A stretch of DNA of 38,268 bases. Source: Bacteroidetes bacterium CG2_30_33_31 (GTDB lineage Bacteria > Bacteroidota > Bacteroidia > Bacteroidales > UBA1556). The stretch is from contig MNXP01000008.1 in assembly GCA_001872625.1 (NCBI GenBank), positions 1-38,268 of the forward strand, given 5' to 3'. The translations under genes were made by a program, and so were the position numbers. Each line of letters begins with the position of its first letter. The stretch's first letter is position 1. Shown one piece after another: positions 25,861 through 34,943 of the stretch. The notes under the pieces are model-generated. The model was not told the DNA's origin, did not search any database, and was given only the letters and a program-made list of their open reading frames with translations.

Positions 25861-26706
25861 ATGAATATTGTAACAAATAGAGATTACCTCAATGACTTTA
25901 TTATGAAGCTAAAGGCTGAGGGAGAAACCATTGGTTTTGTTCCTACTATGGGGGCATTGCATCAAGGTCATCTTTCGCTTGTAAAAAAAGCAAAATTGGA
26001 GAATGATATAGCGGTAGTATCGATATTTGTTAACCCTACACAGTTCAATAATCAAGAAGATTTGGTAAATTATCCTTCAAATTTGGAATCTGATATAGAA
26101 ATGTTAAAGTCTTTGGACTGCGATTTTGTTTTTGCACCAGAGGCAAGAGAAATGTATAAGCCTGATGACGAAAAAGTTCATTTCGATTTTGGGCATCTTA
26201 CAGAAGGTATGGAGGGGAAAAACAGACCTGGACATTTTGATGGTGTGGCCACTATTGTTTATAAGCTTTTAAAATATGTGCCAGCAGACAAAGCATATTT
26301 TGGCAAAAAAGATTATCAGCAACTCTTGATTATAAAATCAATGGTTGAACAGAAAAATATTGATATAGAAATTGTTGGCTGCGAAATAGTTAGAGAAGCA
26401 GATGGGTTGGCAATGAGTTCCAGAAATTCGAGATTAAACAAAGAACAAAGAGTAGCAGCACCTTTTATTCGGCAGACAATGTTGAAAATGAAAGAAATAG
26501 CTCAAAATTCTACCATCAAAGAACTCAAGATTTTTGTAGAAAAAAGCATTAATTCAAATAAAGAAATGCAACTTGAATATTTCGAGCTTGCTGATGCAAA
26601 TAGCCTAAAGATTATTTCTTCACTTGAAAGAAAAGAAACTATCATGGGTTTTATTGTCGTACTTTTGGGCAATGTACGTCTTATCGATAATATTAAAATA
26701 TTTTAG
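25861..26706 (+). CDS. panC: pantoate--beta-alanine ligase
   Basis: A 281-residue cytoplasmic enzyme joining pantoate and beta-alanine with ATP to form pantothenate, the precursor of coenzyme A. The nucleotidyltransferase signature VPTMGALHQGHLSLV is present, with the H-x-x-H pair at H34 and H37. FVNPTQFN, AYFGKKDYQQL and the MSSRNSRL loop also match the family. Length is normal. First gene of a tightly packed operon: 12 bases to panD, which makes the beta-alanine it uses. Confidence 0.97.
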   Translation: MNIVTNRDYLNDFIMKLKAEGETIGFVPTMGALHQGHLSLVKKAKLENDIAVVSIFVNPTQFNNQEDLVNYPSNLESDIEMLKSLDCDFVFAPEAREMYKPDDEKVHFDFGHLTEGMEGKNRPGHFDGVATIVYKLLKYVPADKAYFGKKDYQQLLIIKSMVEQKNIDIEIVGCEIVREADGLAMSSRNSRLNKEQRVAAPFIRQTMLKMKEIAQNSTIKELKIFVEKSINSNKEMQLEYFELADANSLKIISSLERKETIMGFIVVLLGNVRLIDNIKIF

Positions 26707-26718
26707 TAATTTTGTGTT

Positions 26719-27063
26719 ATGAATATAGAAGTTTTAAAATCCAAAATTCACAGGGTTGTTGTTACCGAAGCCGATTTGCGCTATATTGGAAGCATCACTA
26801 TAGATGAAGATTTGATGGACGCAGCAAATATAATTGAAAACGAACGCGTTAATATTTATAATATTAATAATGGCGAACGCTTTGATACTTACGTAATTAA
26901 AGGGAAAAGAGGCAGTAGAGTAATTGGTGTAAACGGCGCTGCTGCTCGAAGAGTTCAAGTTGGAGATTTGCTAATTATTGTTTCTTATGCATCCATGGAT
27001 TTTGAGTTTGCCAAAACCTTTAAGCCTTCTATTGTGTTTCCCGACGAAACTAATAAAGTTTAG
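26719..27063 (+). CDS. panD: aspartate 1-decarboxylase
   Basis: A 114-residue pyruvoyl enzyme that decarboxylates aspartate to beta-alanine. The self-cleavage site is Gly24-Ser25 in RYIGSITID, where Ser25 becomes the pyruvoyl group. The catalytic segment [10 protein letters not shown] and the [15 protein letters not shown] stretch follow. Length is normal. The N-terminal lead ([13 protein letters not shown]) is typical. It lies between panC and a flippase-like gene whose TTG start comes two bases after the panD stop. Confidence 0.97.
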   Translation: MNIEVLKSKIHRVVVTEADLRYIGSITIDEDLMDAANIIENERVNIYNINNGERFDTYVIKGKRGSRVIGVNGAAARRVQVGDLLIIVSYASMDFEFAKTFKPSIVFPDETNKV

Positions 27064-27065
27064 AA

Positions 27066-28073
27066 TTGAAAAAAAATATCGTCAATATAATTAAAATCAC
27101 TGCCGCTTTAGGGTTGGGAATTTTGATTATATGGCTTTCACTTCGGCATCTTACCGCTGAAGAAAAATCTAATATTATCCATAGTTTTTCTATCGCCGAT
27201 TATTCTTGGGTAGTTTTTGCAATGATTATTGGAGTTTTCTCGCATTTTATAAGGGCTTTAAGATGGAAAATATTACTAAAGCCAATGGGTTATAATCCAT
27301 CTGCTTACAATTCTTTCTTAGCTGTGATGATTGGGTATTTTGCAAATTTAGGAATACCACGTTCTGGAGAAATTGCACGTTGTTCTATCTTAAAAAGAGA
27401 AGAACAAATTCCAGTAGATAAATCTTTTGGCACAGTAATCCTCGAAAGAGCTGTTGATATGCTAATATTTTTTAGCCTGTTTTTCATTACTTTAGCTATT
27501 GAATACAGCAGAATAGACAATTATGTTAAAACCCATATTTATACAAAAATCGGCGATAAATTTTCATTTATTTCTACAAATCATCTTTTTGCAAAGTTGT
27601 TCTTGCTGATATTTTTTCTTACAATTATTCTATATCTCATTTTCAGAAAAAAAATCAAAAAATCCAATTCGTATAAAAAGCTTATAAATATTTTTCGCGG
27701 TATTTGGGAAGGATTACAATCAATTTCTAAGATAGAAAAACCATATCTTTTCATTATTTATTCGATTTTGATTTGGATATTTTATTTTCTGATGGTATAT
27801 ATTACCCTTTTTGCACTTCCACAAACAAGCCATTTAGGTATAATGACTGGGCTTTCAATACTTGTTCTTGGCACTGTTGGAATCATGGTAACTCCTGGAG
27901 GCATTGGACTTTATCCAGTAATTGTGTCGGAAACTTTAGTGCTTTATGGAATCACTCAAAATTCTGGTATCGGCATGGCAATGGGTTGGATTACATGGTC
28001 GGCACAAACACTGATGATAATTATTTTAGGAGGAATATCGCTAATTTTAGTTTCACTTAAATCTAAAATATAA
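27066..28073 (+). CDS. lysylphosphatidylglycerol synthase TM region/UPF0104 family membrane protein
   Basis: A 335-residue polytopic inner-membrane protein with about eight predicted helices. It resembles the membrane (flippase-like) domain of MprF without the catalytic domain. Conserved-looking features are FIRALRWKILLKPMGY, FANLGIPRSGEIARCSIL and VTPGGIGLYPVIVSE. Start is TTG at 27066: an in-frame TAA lies at 27054-27056, no ATG is available between, and the first internal ATG (codon 53) would remove the first helix. The stop overlaps the rfaE2 start (TAATG), so translation is probably coupled. Lipid or glycan-lipid movement is plausible but not shown. In other Bacteroidota this family is commonly seen next to panD (from memory). 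Confidence 0.87.
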   Translation: MKKNIVNIIKITAALGLGILIIWLSLRHLTAEEKSNIIHSFSIADYSWVVFAMIIGVFSHFIRALRWKILLKPMGYNPSAYNSFLAVMIGYFANLGIPRSGEIARCSILKREEQIPVDKSFGTVILERAVDMLIFFSLFFITLAIEYSRIDNYVKTHIYTKIGDKFSFISTNHLFAKLFLLIFFLTIILYLIFRKKIKKSNSYKKLINIFRGIWEGLQSISKIEKPYLFIIYSILIWIFYFLMVYITLFALPQTSHLGIMTGLSILVLGTVGIMVTPGGIGLYPVIVSETLVLYGITQNSGIGMAMGWITWSAQTLMIIILGGISLILVSLKSKI

Positions 28074-28573
28074 TGGGATTTAACAGCCAAATAAAATCCA
28101 AAATATTTAAAATCGATGATTTTCTGACGATTGAAAATCAATGGAAAAGCATCGGTTTAAAGATTGTCTTCACAAACGGATGCTTCGACATTTTACATCT
28201 TGGTCATATAGACTACCTTTCAAAAGCACGTGATTTGGGTGACAAACTTATCATAGGTTTAAATTCCGATGAATCTGTAAAAAGGATAAAAGGCAAATCC
28301 AGACCCATACAAGATGAAAACTCGCGAGCTTTTATTCTTGCGGCATTTGGTTTTGTAGATGCAGTAATTCTTTTCGACGAAGATACCCCGTATAATATTA
28401 TCTCCAAATTGCTTCCAAATGTGCTGGTCAAGGGAAGTGATTATGCTTTAAATGAAATTGTTGGAGCCAATTTAGTAATTGCTTCTGGAGGAATTGTTGA
28501 GACAATAAATTTTCTTGATGGGTATAGCAGCTCATCAATTATCAATAAGATTATAAAAGAAAATATCTTATGA
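28073..28573 (+). CDS. rfaE2: D-glycero-beta-D-manno-heptose 1-phosphate adenylyltransferase-like protein
   Basis: A 166-residue nucleotidyltransferase matching the C-terminal (adenylyltransferase) domain of HldE, which activates heptose phosphate for LPS core and S-layer glycans. The motif FTNGCFDILHLGHIDYL has the H-x-G-H pair (H42, H45), and KGKSRPIQDENSRAFILAA and VLVKGSDYALNEIVGA also fit. It is a stand-alone domain, as is common in Bacteroidota; the kinase (rfaE1) and the isomerase are not in the window. Its start overlaps the flippase-like stop by one base, and its stop overlaps the response-regulator start (ATGA). Confidence 0.9.
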   Translation: MGFNSQIKSKIFKIDDFLTIENQWKSIGLKIVFTNGCFDILHLGHIDYLSKARDLGDKLIIGLNSDESVKRIKGKSRPIQDENSRAFILAAFGFVDAVILFDEDTPYNIISKLLPNVLVKGSDYALNEIVGANLVIASGGIVETINFLDGYSSSSIINKIIKENIL

Positions 28574-29259
28574 AAGACAAAAAATCCAGTATTCTAATAG
28601 TAGATGACGATGACGATATTCTTGAAATTCTATCGTATAACCTAACAAAGGAAGGCTTTAAAGTTTATAAATGCAATGATGGTATAAAAGCTATAGAAAT
28701 TGCCAAAGATAAAATTCCTGACTTAATAATTCTTGACGTGATGATGCCAGGAATAGACGGAATAGAGACTTGCCAAAGGATGAACGAGATATCTAAACTG
28801 AAGAATAGCATCAAGATTTTTCTTACGGCGCGCAACGAAGATTACTCACAAATTGCTGGTTTTGAAAGCGGTGCCGACGATTATGTTACAAAACCCATAA
28901 AACCAAAAGTGCTTTTAAGTAGAATTAAAGCCCTATTGCGTCGCAAAAAAGATGATCCTTTCGACTCATCAAATCAAAATATTAGCCTGCCCAATTTATT
29001 TATTAATATGGAAAAATTTTTAGTTGTTAGGGACAACAAAGATATTTTCTTGCCACGAAAAGAGTTTGAACTCCTCTCACTTTTGGCATCAAGTCCAGGA
29101 AGAGTTTTCAAACGTGACGAAATTTTGTTTAAAGTTTGGGGCGATGATGTGGTTGTTAACGACAGAACTATTGACGTGCACATACGAAAACTTCGTGAAA
29201 AATTGAACTTAACAGAGATCGGTACAGTTAAAGGTATCGGCTATAAAATCGAATTCTAA
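28570..29259 (+). CDS. OmpR/PhoB-type response regulator
   Basis: A 229-residue DNA-binding response regulator. The receiver domain (about 8-125) has acidic residues D12-D16, the phosphoacceptor D56 in LIILDVMMPG, T86 and K108. The winged-helix domain (about 140-229) carries RKEFELLSLLASSPGRVF and NDRTIDVHIRKLREKL, the recognition and wing features of the OmpR class. Start overlaps the rfaE2 stop (ATGA), and the stop overlaps the kinase start (TAATG), so all three are probably translated in coupled fashion. Partner kinase is the next gene. Confidence 0.96.
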   Translation: MKDKKSSILIVDDDDDILEILSYNLTKEGFKVYKCNDGIKAIEIAKDKIPDLIILDVMMPGIDGIETCQRMNEISKLKNSIKIFLTARNEDYSQIAGFESGADDYVTKPIKPKVLLSRIKALLRRKKDDPFDSSNQNISLPNLFINMEKFLVVRDNKDIFLPRKEFELLSLLASSPGRVFKRDEILFKVWGDDVVVNDRTIDVHIRKLREKLNLTEIGTVKGIGYKIEF

Positions 29260-30308
29260 TGTTTTACTCAGGAAATCCAAAAAGTCTTTCACTTCTAATT
29301 TCTATTCTTATCACTATTTTGATTTTGGCTTTAGGATTGCTGTGGTGGCAAGTTTTCCCACAAATAAACACTTGGTCAATAATTATATTTTCTGCTATAA
29401 TTTTCATCTCCATATACTTTATTTCATTTGAGATTATTGAAAGATTTATTTATAAAAAAATTAAAATTATCTATAAAAATATCCATAATCTGAAGCTTGG
29501 AAATCAGTCGATGTCAAAAATTATTGACAAAAATGATGTCATAGAATCGGTAAACAAAGATGTGATGGAATGGGCTGATAATCAAAATAAGGAGATTTCT
29601 GCCCTAAAGACAAATGCCAAATTTCGTCGAGAATTTATTGGAAATTTATCCCATGAATTAAGGACACCAATTTTTAATATTCAAGGTTATATCCTTACAC
29701 TTTTGGATGGCGGCTTATACGACAAAAAAATTAACCAAAAATACTTGGAAAGATCTGCAAAAAGTGTAGATAGAATTATTGCTATGATTGATGATTTGGA
29801 TATAATTTCTAAACTTGAGTCGGGTAATCTTGAAATGAAATTTGTTGAATTTAATATTGATGAGTTAACAGAAGAGGTTCTCGAATTTTTTGAACTTAAG
29901 GCAGAGGCTCGAAATATTAAGTTAACTTTAAGCAAAAATATTGGTTCTCAGATAAAAGTTTATGCCGATAAAGATAAAATCAGACAAGTGCTTATAAATT
30001 TGATAGATAACGCAATAAAATACATGATTGAAAGAGCTAAGCCACACATAAAAATTAGCTTTTTCGATATGGATGAAAATATTCTGGTGGAAGTAACCGA
30101 CAATGGAGGCGGTATTCCTGAGAAATATTTGCCGCGATTATTTGAAAGATTTTTCAGAGTTGACAAAGACCGTTCGCGGCAAACTGGTGGAACAGGCCTT
30201 GGTCTGGCTATTGTAAAACACATTATTGATTCACATAATCAGACTATTATTGCAAGGTCAACCTTGGGTGTTGGCACCACTTTTGGTTTTACTTTGAAAA
30301 AAATTTAA
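29259..30308 (+). CDS. membrane sensor histidine kinase (PhoR-like)
   Basis: A 349-residue kinase paired with the response regulator encoded upstream. Two closely spaced membrane helices (about 10-30 and 38-57) leave almost no periplasmic loop, so sensing is probably in or near the membrane, or through a partner protein. A short linker leads to the HisKA domain with NLSHELRTP (H132) and the HATPase domain with LINLIDNAIKY, DNGGGIPEKYLPRLFERFF and GGTGLGLAIVKHI. The first part of the gene overlaps the regulator stop by one base. Last gene of the operon that begins with panC, followed by a bidirectional hairpin. Confidence 0.95.
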   Translation: MFYSGNPKSLSLLISILITILILALGLLWWQVFPQINTWSIIIFSAIIFISIYFISFEIIERFIYKKIKIIYKNIHNLKLGNQSMSKIIDKNDVIESVNKDVMEWADNQNKEISALKTNAKFRREFIGNLSHELRTPIFNIQGYILTLLDGGLYDKKINQKYLERSAKSVDRIIAMIDDLDIISKLESGNLEMKFVEFNIDELTEEVLEFFELKAEARNIKLTLSKNIGSQIKVYADKDKIRQVLINLIDNAIKYMIERAKPHIKISFFDMDENILVEVTDNGGGIPEKYLPRLFERFFRVDKDRSRQTGGTGLGLAIVKHIIDSHNQTIIARSTLGVGTTFGFTLKKI

Positions 30309-30356
30309 CGGCTATCATCTTAACTTATAAAATTCCAAAATATAGTAATTTATAAC

Positions 30357-30396
30357 AAAAGCTGTTACCCAAAATATTTGGATAACAGCTTTTCTT
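30357..30396. terminator. bidirectional terminator between the kinase and TonB-receptor genes
   Basis: An 11-bp stem (AAAAGCTGTTA, 30357-30367, against TAACAGCTTTT, 30383-30393), which can extend past one mismatch by two more pairs. A/T runs on both sides suit termination of both converging units. Confidence 0.85.
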
Positions 30397-30406
30397 TGAT
30401 TCACAC

Positions 30407-32812
30407 TTAGAATGTTGCCGTCAGCGAAAGCACAAAATTTCTTCCAGCTGCAGAAATCCCAGAACTGTAAGGTCTATAACGATTGTCAGTTAGATTTTCG
30501 ATACCCGTACTTAGACTAAAAATATCTGTCAACTGGTACATAGCTTTGATATTGAGAGTGTACCATGCTGGTGAATAAGGATTCCCATTTGCGTCAGCAG
30601 CATAAATTTCTGTTTTAGATTTCTCATCAAATGGCAGATTTTCATACTTCCTTTCAGCTTGATAGAAAACATAAAACTGTAAATTCAATTTATTAGCGTT
30701 ATATTTTAATCGAGATACACCAAAAAGTGGAGCTGTACCACGCAGAGTGCTGCTTGTGCCATCATCTAATTCTTCTTCTCCTACTTGGTAATTTATATCG
30801 GAAGAAAAACTGAATTTTACTGGAAGTATAACTTCTAATGCAGCTTGTAAACCGTAAACTTTGGCTGCGGCAGCATTTTGTATAGCTTGAACACGACTCA
30901 TTTCGCCATCATATATTATACTATCTTGACCATTGAGTTGAAAATTTCTTCTCACAAGAGCATTTTGCAAAATTGTATAATAGGCAGTAACATCCAATTT
31001 CACAATATCATAAAAAATTTTAGCTACACCAAAATCAATATTATAAGCATATTCAGCTTTCACATCTGGATTTGGAACTGTTACAGCGCCAGGTTGAGAG
31101 TCAAAAACTTTACCCACATCATCCAAATTTGGCGAGCGGAAAGCTGTACTGAAATTAGTTGTTAAAACCAATGAATTTGATGGCCGATAAACTGCACCAA
31201 TACTTCCTGTGAGAGCTCCATTATTGATGTTGGCAGTGGTAAATGGAAATGGGTAGAAAGTAGTGTCGAATTTTGAATTTAGAGTGAACTGATTATAACG
31301 AATTCCAGTTTGTAAATTTATTTTTTCTGATAAAGCAAATTCATCATTTAGATAAACCCCTATGGAAGTCCAAGTTGATTTAGGATATCGTGATGGTCCA
31401 ATTGTGTTTTCTTCATTAGAAATATCAGTCAACAATCCGAAAGATTTTACATCATTGAACACATATTCAGCACCATAGAAGAAGGAATTCTTTTTACCAA
31501 TAGCTTTATTGAAATCAAGATTTATTGAATATGCATTTACATTTTCAGTTTGAGTGTTGCGTTGTATCTTATTTAAAGTTCTGTCGATACGGCTCTCGTC
31601 AAAAGTTTGCTGAGCCAATCGCAAAGTCATCTTATCAAATAAGGCATTATTTCCAATGTTAGTGATAATCAAATTATTCATCATCCATTTTTGCGGTCCA
31701 TAGTTCCATTCTGCATATCGTGCAATACCATTTTTGACTCTTGTATTTCTATCGTAGCGGCCATAAGGTGAAGTTTCTGAGTAGTGAAATCCATATTGGA
31801 AGTCCCATTTCTTATTTGGCTTAAAGCGAATTTTTTGCATCAAATTTATTTGTGAATAAGCTGATGGGATTTGTAACAATGGATCTTCTTGAGTAATAAT
31901 CTTGTCCACACTATCCTGACGTTGAACATAATATGGTTTGATATATTCTTTTGGTCCAATGCTCCCTTGTCTCAAATCATCAAAATTCCAAGAGCTAAAA
32001 CTTGTTAAAGCCGCCCATTTTTTCCAACCAATATTTACGTCAAAATGAGCTGTTTTTTCGTTGTTGGAAGACTCAATTCTGCTCACAAGTTTGCCACTTA
32101 TCAAGGTTTTATCAGTTAATGACATTTGAGGCGTCAAAGTTTGAAAACTCATCACGCCGCCAATGGCATCGCTACCATAAATCACTGAGCCTGGGCCAAA
32201 AAGCACTTCAGCGTTTTCGGTGGCAAATGGATCAAGATTTATAACATTTTGTATATTTCCAGAGCGAAAAATTGCAGTATTCATTCTAACACCATCAACA
32301 GTATAGAGCAACCTATTGGTAGCAAAACCTCTAATCATCGGGCTTCCACCACCTTGCTGGCTTTTTTGAATAAATACTTTACCCGAAATTCCCAAGAGAT
32401 CGGCGGCGGTTTGCGAATTTTGTATAGCTACCTCCTTAGGTGATATAGTAATGATTTTTGATGGGACTGTGCTCGATTCTTGTCCCCACCGAGTGCCAGA
32501 GATTACAACTTCATCAAGATTGAAATTTGAAACTTCAAGAAATATCTCAAAAGAAACATTCTGAATTTCAGAATAACTTTTTATGGATGTTTTATAACCA
32601 AATTTGTGTATTTCAATTTTATCCAAGCCCTTAAAGCTTGAAATATCTACTTGCCCTTCTGCATTCGAAGTAACAAATACAGCTGGTATTTTGCTAATCA
32701 AGCTTACATATTCTATCGGTTGCTTTGTCTCTTGATTTTTAATGGTTACAGTTTGCGAATATGCAATGCGCGATATCAAAAGCAATAACACAAATAATAG
32801 TATTTTCTTCAT
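30407..32812 (-). CDS. TonB-dependent receptor
   Basis: An 801-residue outer-membrane receptor. Signal peptide (about 1-19, RIAYSQ), an N-terminal carboxypeptidase-like regulatory domain (about 20-95), plug (about 96-225) and beta barrel ending in SLTATF with the terminal phenylalanine. The plug stretch GGGSPMIRGFATNRLLYTVD and FGPGSVIYGSDAIGGV resembles the hemoglobin/heme/transferrin-type receptors (TonB-hemin class), but catecholate or metal uptake is also possible. Length is normal. The gene is 90 bases downstream of a small membrane protein on the same strand. Confidence 0.93.
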   Translation of the reverse strand: MKKILLFVLLLLISRIAYSQTVTIKNQETKQPIEYVSLISKIPAVFVTSNAEGQVDISSFKGLDKIEIHKFGYKTSIKSYSEIQNVSFEIFLEVSNFNLDEVVISGTRWGQESSTVPSKIITISPKEVAIQNSQTAADLLGISGKVFIQKSQQGGGSPMIRGFATNRLLYTVDGVRMNTAIFRSGNIQNVINLDPFATENAEVLFGPGSVIYGSDAIGGVMSFQTLTPQMSLTDKTLISGKLVSRIESSNNEKTAHFDVNIGWKKWAALTSFSSWNFDDLRQGSIGPKEYIKPYYVQRQDSVDKIITQEDPLLQIPSAYSQINLMQKIRFKPNKKWDFQYGFHYSETSPYGRYDRNTRVKNGIARYAEWNYGPQKWMMNNLIITNIGNNALFDKMTLRLAQQTFDESRIDRTLNKIQRNTQTENVNAYSINLDFNKAIGKKNSFFYGAEYVFNDVKSFGLLTDISNEENTIGPSRYPKSTWTSIGVYLNDEFALSEKINLQTGIRYNQFTLNSKFDTTFYPFPFTTANINNGALTGSIGAVYRPSNSLVLTTNFSTAFRSPNLDDVGKVFDSQPGAVTVPNPDVKAEYAYNIDFGVAKIFYDIVKLDVTAYYTILQNALVRRNFQLNGQDSIIYDGEMSRVQAIQNAAAAKVYGLQAALEVILPVKFSFSSDINYQVGEEELDDGTSSTLRGTAPLFGVSRLKYNANKLNLQFYVFYQAERKYENLPFDEKSKTEIYAADANGNPYSPAWYTLNIKAMYQLTDIFSLSTGIENLTDNRYRPYSSGISAAGRNFVLSLTATF

Positions 32813-32902
32813 TGCTAAATGTTTAAATTAATAATAAATAGGTGGAATTGACAAATGCTTTTCTGAGCATTTTAATCCTAAAATAAAATAAAAATAAAGT
32901 AT

Positions 32903-33436
32903 TTAGCTAAATTGTGGTGGAGGTGTTGGCGGGGGGAAATTTATTGAAGTGAAAGAAACTAAAAAAATAGATTTTGTCCTTTTTTCAGTTTTTTGAGGCA
33001 TCATTTTCCAATCGAAAGCATTTGAGAAATAGAGGTTTTTAAAAAATGAATAAATCTTTTTTTGGCTTTCATTCTTCAAAGGATTAGAATTGTAAGCTTT
33101 TGATACCAGTTCGGTAAGTTGATGATTCAACTTGGTTTCTTCATTGTCGTACCAGCAATAATAATAAACGGAATCCTTAATTATCATTGATTCAACAATA
33201 TCATACATTTTGAAATTATACTCAAATTCTTTAGTATGTTTCCAGTGAAGGTTTTTTTGAAATTCTGACTTTGAAAATTTTAAAACAACAAGTTTGTCCT
33301 TATCAATGCCATCAATAATGCGCCATTTCACTTCATGCTTTACCATCGACTTCTGGTATTGAAGCCAGAAATAACTCACAAAAACTGGTGCAAGCAGTAT
33401 AAATAAAAGTAAAAAACTCATAATCCTTCTTTTCAT
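32903..33436 (-). CDS. small membrane-anchored protein of unknown function next to a TonB receptor
   Basis: A 177-residue protein with basic N terminus (MKRRIM) and a single membrane helix (about 7-24), then a soluble domain with FKMYDIVESMIIKDSVYYYC and EEKLN-like charged stretches, ending in a proline-rich tail (FPPPTPPPQFS). I recall similar small proteins with a K-M-Y-D-I-V/Y-Y-Y-C core next to TonB receptors in Bacteroidota, without a known function. The ATG at 33436 is preferred over a GTG 34 codons upstream, because the extra N-terminal residues look non-coding and a perfect -7 element, TAAATTTG on the minus strand, lies at 33511-33518. Likely co-transcribed with the receptor. Confidence 0.65.
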   Translation of the reverse strand: MKRRIMSFLLLFILLAPVFVSYFWLQYQKSMVKHEVKWRIIDGIDKDKLVVLKFSKSEFQKNLHWKHTKEFEYNFKMYDIVESMIIKDSVYYYCWYDNEETKLNHQLTELVSKAYNSNPLKNESQKKIYSFFKNLYFSNAFDWKMMPQKTEKRTKSIFLVSFTSINFPPPTPPPQFS

Positions 33437-33668
33437 CAATTTTAAATGGAAATGAAAAAACATTTTAGAAATTAGAAAGAATAACAAAATATTGTTCCTA
33501 CAACAGTTGGCAAATTTATAATTAATTTTGAAAATCACTCACATAAATTAATGAGACAACAAACACAGGAGCATAAATAATCTCGAAATTTTAAAGCATT
33601 TTTCTATTTTGATATATTTTGCCTATGAATTTATTTATTTTTACAAACCTAAACTAAATTGAAATCTG

Positions 33669-34943
33669 TTGGAAATTAAAGTCTATAAATTTGGAGGTGC
33701 CTCTGTCAAAAATGCTGTTGCTGTGCAGAATATAGCTAAAATAATAAGCATCCCAAAAAACCGAAAACTTATTATAATACTTTCTGCCATGGGCAAAACC
33801 ACCAATGATTTGGAGATTGTTTTGGATAACTATTTCTACCAGAAAGTTGGTTTATCAGATGCTTTTAATAAAGTTAAAGATTTTCATCTTGATATTGCAA
33901 AGATGCTTTTTCAAGGAGAAGTCAAAGAAATTGAGGCGTCGTTAAATCTCATTTTTAACAATTTAGAGAAAGATTTAGAAGATAAAATTACTGGTGATTA
34001 CGACTTTTATTACGACAAAATTGTTTGCTACGGCGAATTACTCTCCTCCAAAATTGTTCATTTGTACTTAAAGAAAATGGGCTTTAATATTTTCAGTGAT
34101 GATGTGCGTAAGTTTATAATTACCAATGATTTGCACCGCGAAGCTAAAGTAAATTGGAATTTAAGTGAAAAAAATATCAAAGCTAAAACTAATGATATTT
34201 TTAATAATTATGATATTTTTCTAACTCAAGGGTTTATAGCATCGAGTACCATTGGAGCAACCACAACTCTTGGCAGAGAAGGCTCCGACTTTACAGGAGC
34301 AATTTTTGCCTTTGCTACCAATGCCGAAAGCCTAACAATTTGGAAAGATGTTCAGGGATTGCAAAATGCTGACCCTAAATATTTTGCTGACACCAAAAAA
34401 ATTGATGTGCTTTCTTATGGCGAAACAGTTGAACTTGCATATTATGGCGCAACTATAATACATCCAAAAACCATAAAACCACTCCAAAACAAAGGAATTC
34501 CTTTGTTCGTTAAGTCGTTCTTAGATCCAGAAAATGATGGCACTCGAATTCATACAGACATGAGTTTCGATGATAAATTTTCATCATATATATTCAAAAG
34601 AAATCAAGTTTTGATAAGCATCTCGCCACGAGATTATTCATTTATGGAAGAGGAAAATTTTGCAATAATTTTTTCTGCTTTGGCTGGTTTTCATTTAAAA
34701 GTAAATATGATGCAAAATTCGGCAATAAGCTTTTCTATTTGTGTAGATAAAACCAATGGCAGAGTAGAGAAATTTATTGAAAGTATAAATAATCATTATA
34801 AAGTGAGATACAACGGAAACCTTGAACTACTTACTATTAGACATTATAGCAGTGAGATAATTGACAAATTGGTAGGCAAAAGAGAAATTCTTCTCGAACA
34901 AAGAAGTAGAAGCACAATTCAGATGGTATTAAATGAACTTTAA
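33669..34943 (+). CDS. lysC: aspartate kinase
   Basis: A 424-residue monofunctional aspartokinase that phosphorylates aspartate, the first step to lysine, threonine and methionine (diaminopimelate for the wall as well). N-terminal kinase motif KFGGASV, then IILSAMGKTTNDLE, TQGFIASSTIGATTTLGREG with the substrate-binding region GREGSDFTGA, and a C-terminal ACT region (about 310-424) with one clear and one weak ACT unit. The start is TTG: an in-frame TGA is at 33660-33662 and the first ATG comes 40 codons later, inside the kinase domain. The last four bases (TTAA) are shared with the stop of the HMG-CoA lyase gene. Confidence 0.95.
   Translation: MEIKVYKFGGASVKNAVAVQNIAKIISIPKNRKLIIILSAMGKTTNDLEIVLDNYFYQKVGLSDAFNKVKDFHLDIAKMLFQGEVKEIEASLNLIFNNLEKDLEDKITGDYDFYYDKIVCYGELLSSKIVHLYLKKMGFNIFSDDVRKFIITNDLHREAKVNWNLSEKNIKAKTNDIFNNYDIFLTQGFIASSTIGATTTLGREGSDFTGAIFAFATNAESLTIWKDVQGLQNADPKYFADTKKIDVLSYGETVELAYYGATIIHPKTIKPLQNKGIPLFVKSFLDPENDGTRIHTDMSFDDKFSSYIFKRNQVLISISPRDYSFMEEENFAIIFSALAGFHLKVNMMQNSAISFSICVDKTNGRVEKFIESINNHYKVRYNGNLELLTIRHYSSEIIDKLVGKREILLEQRSRSTIQMVLNEL

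Noticed and set aside
33437-33538. N-terminal extension of the small protein from a GTG at 33538
   Set aside because: Extra residues are unlike a signal, and a -7 promoter motif (33511-33518) falls inside them; the ATG at 33436 gives a clean membrane anchor.
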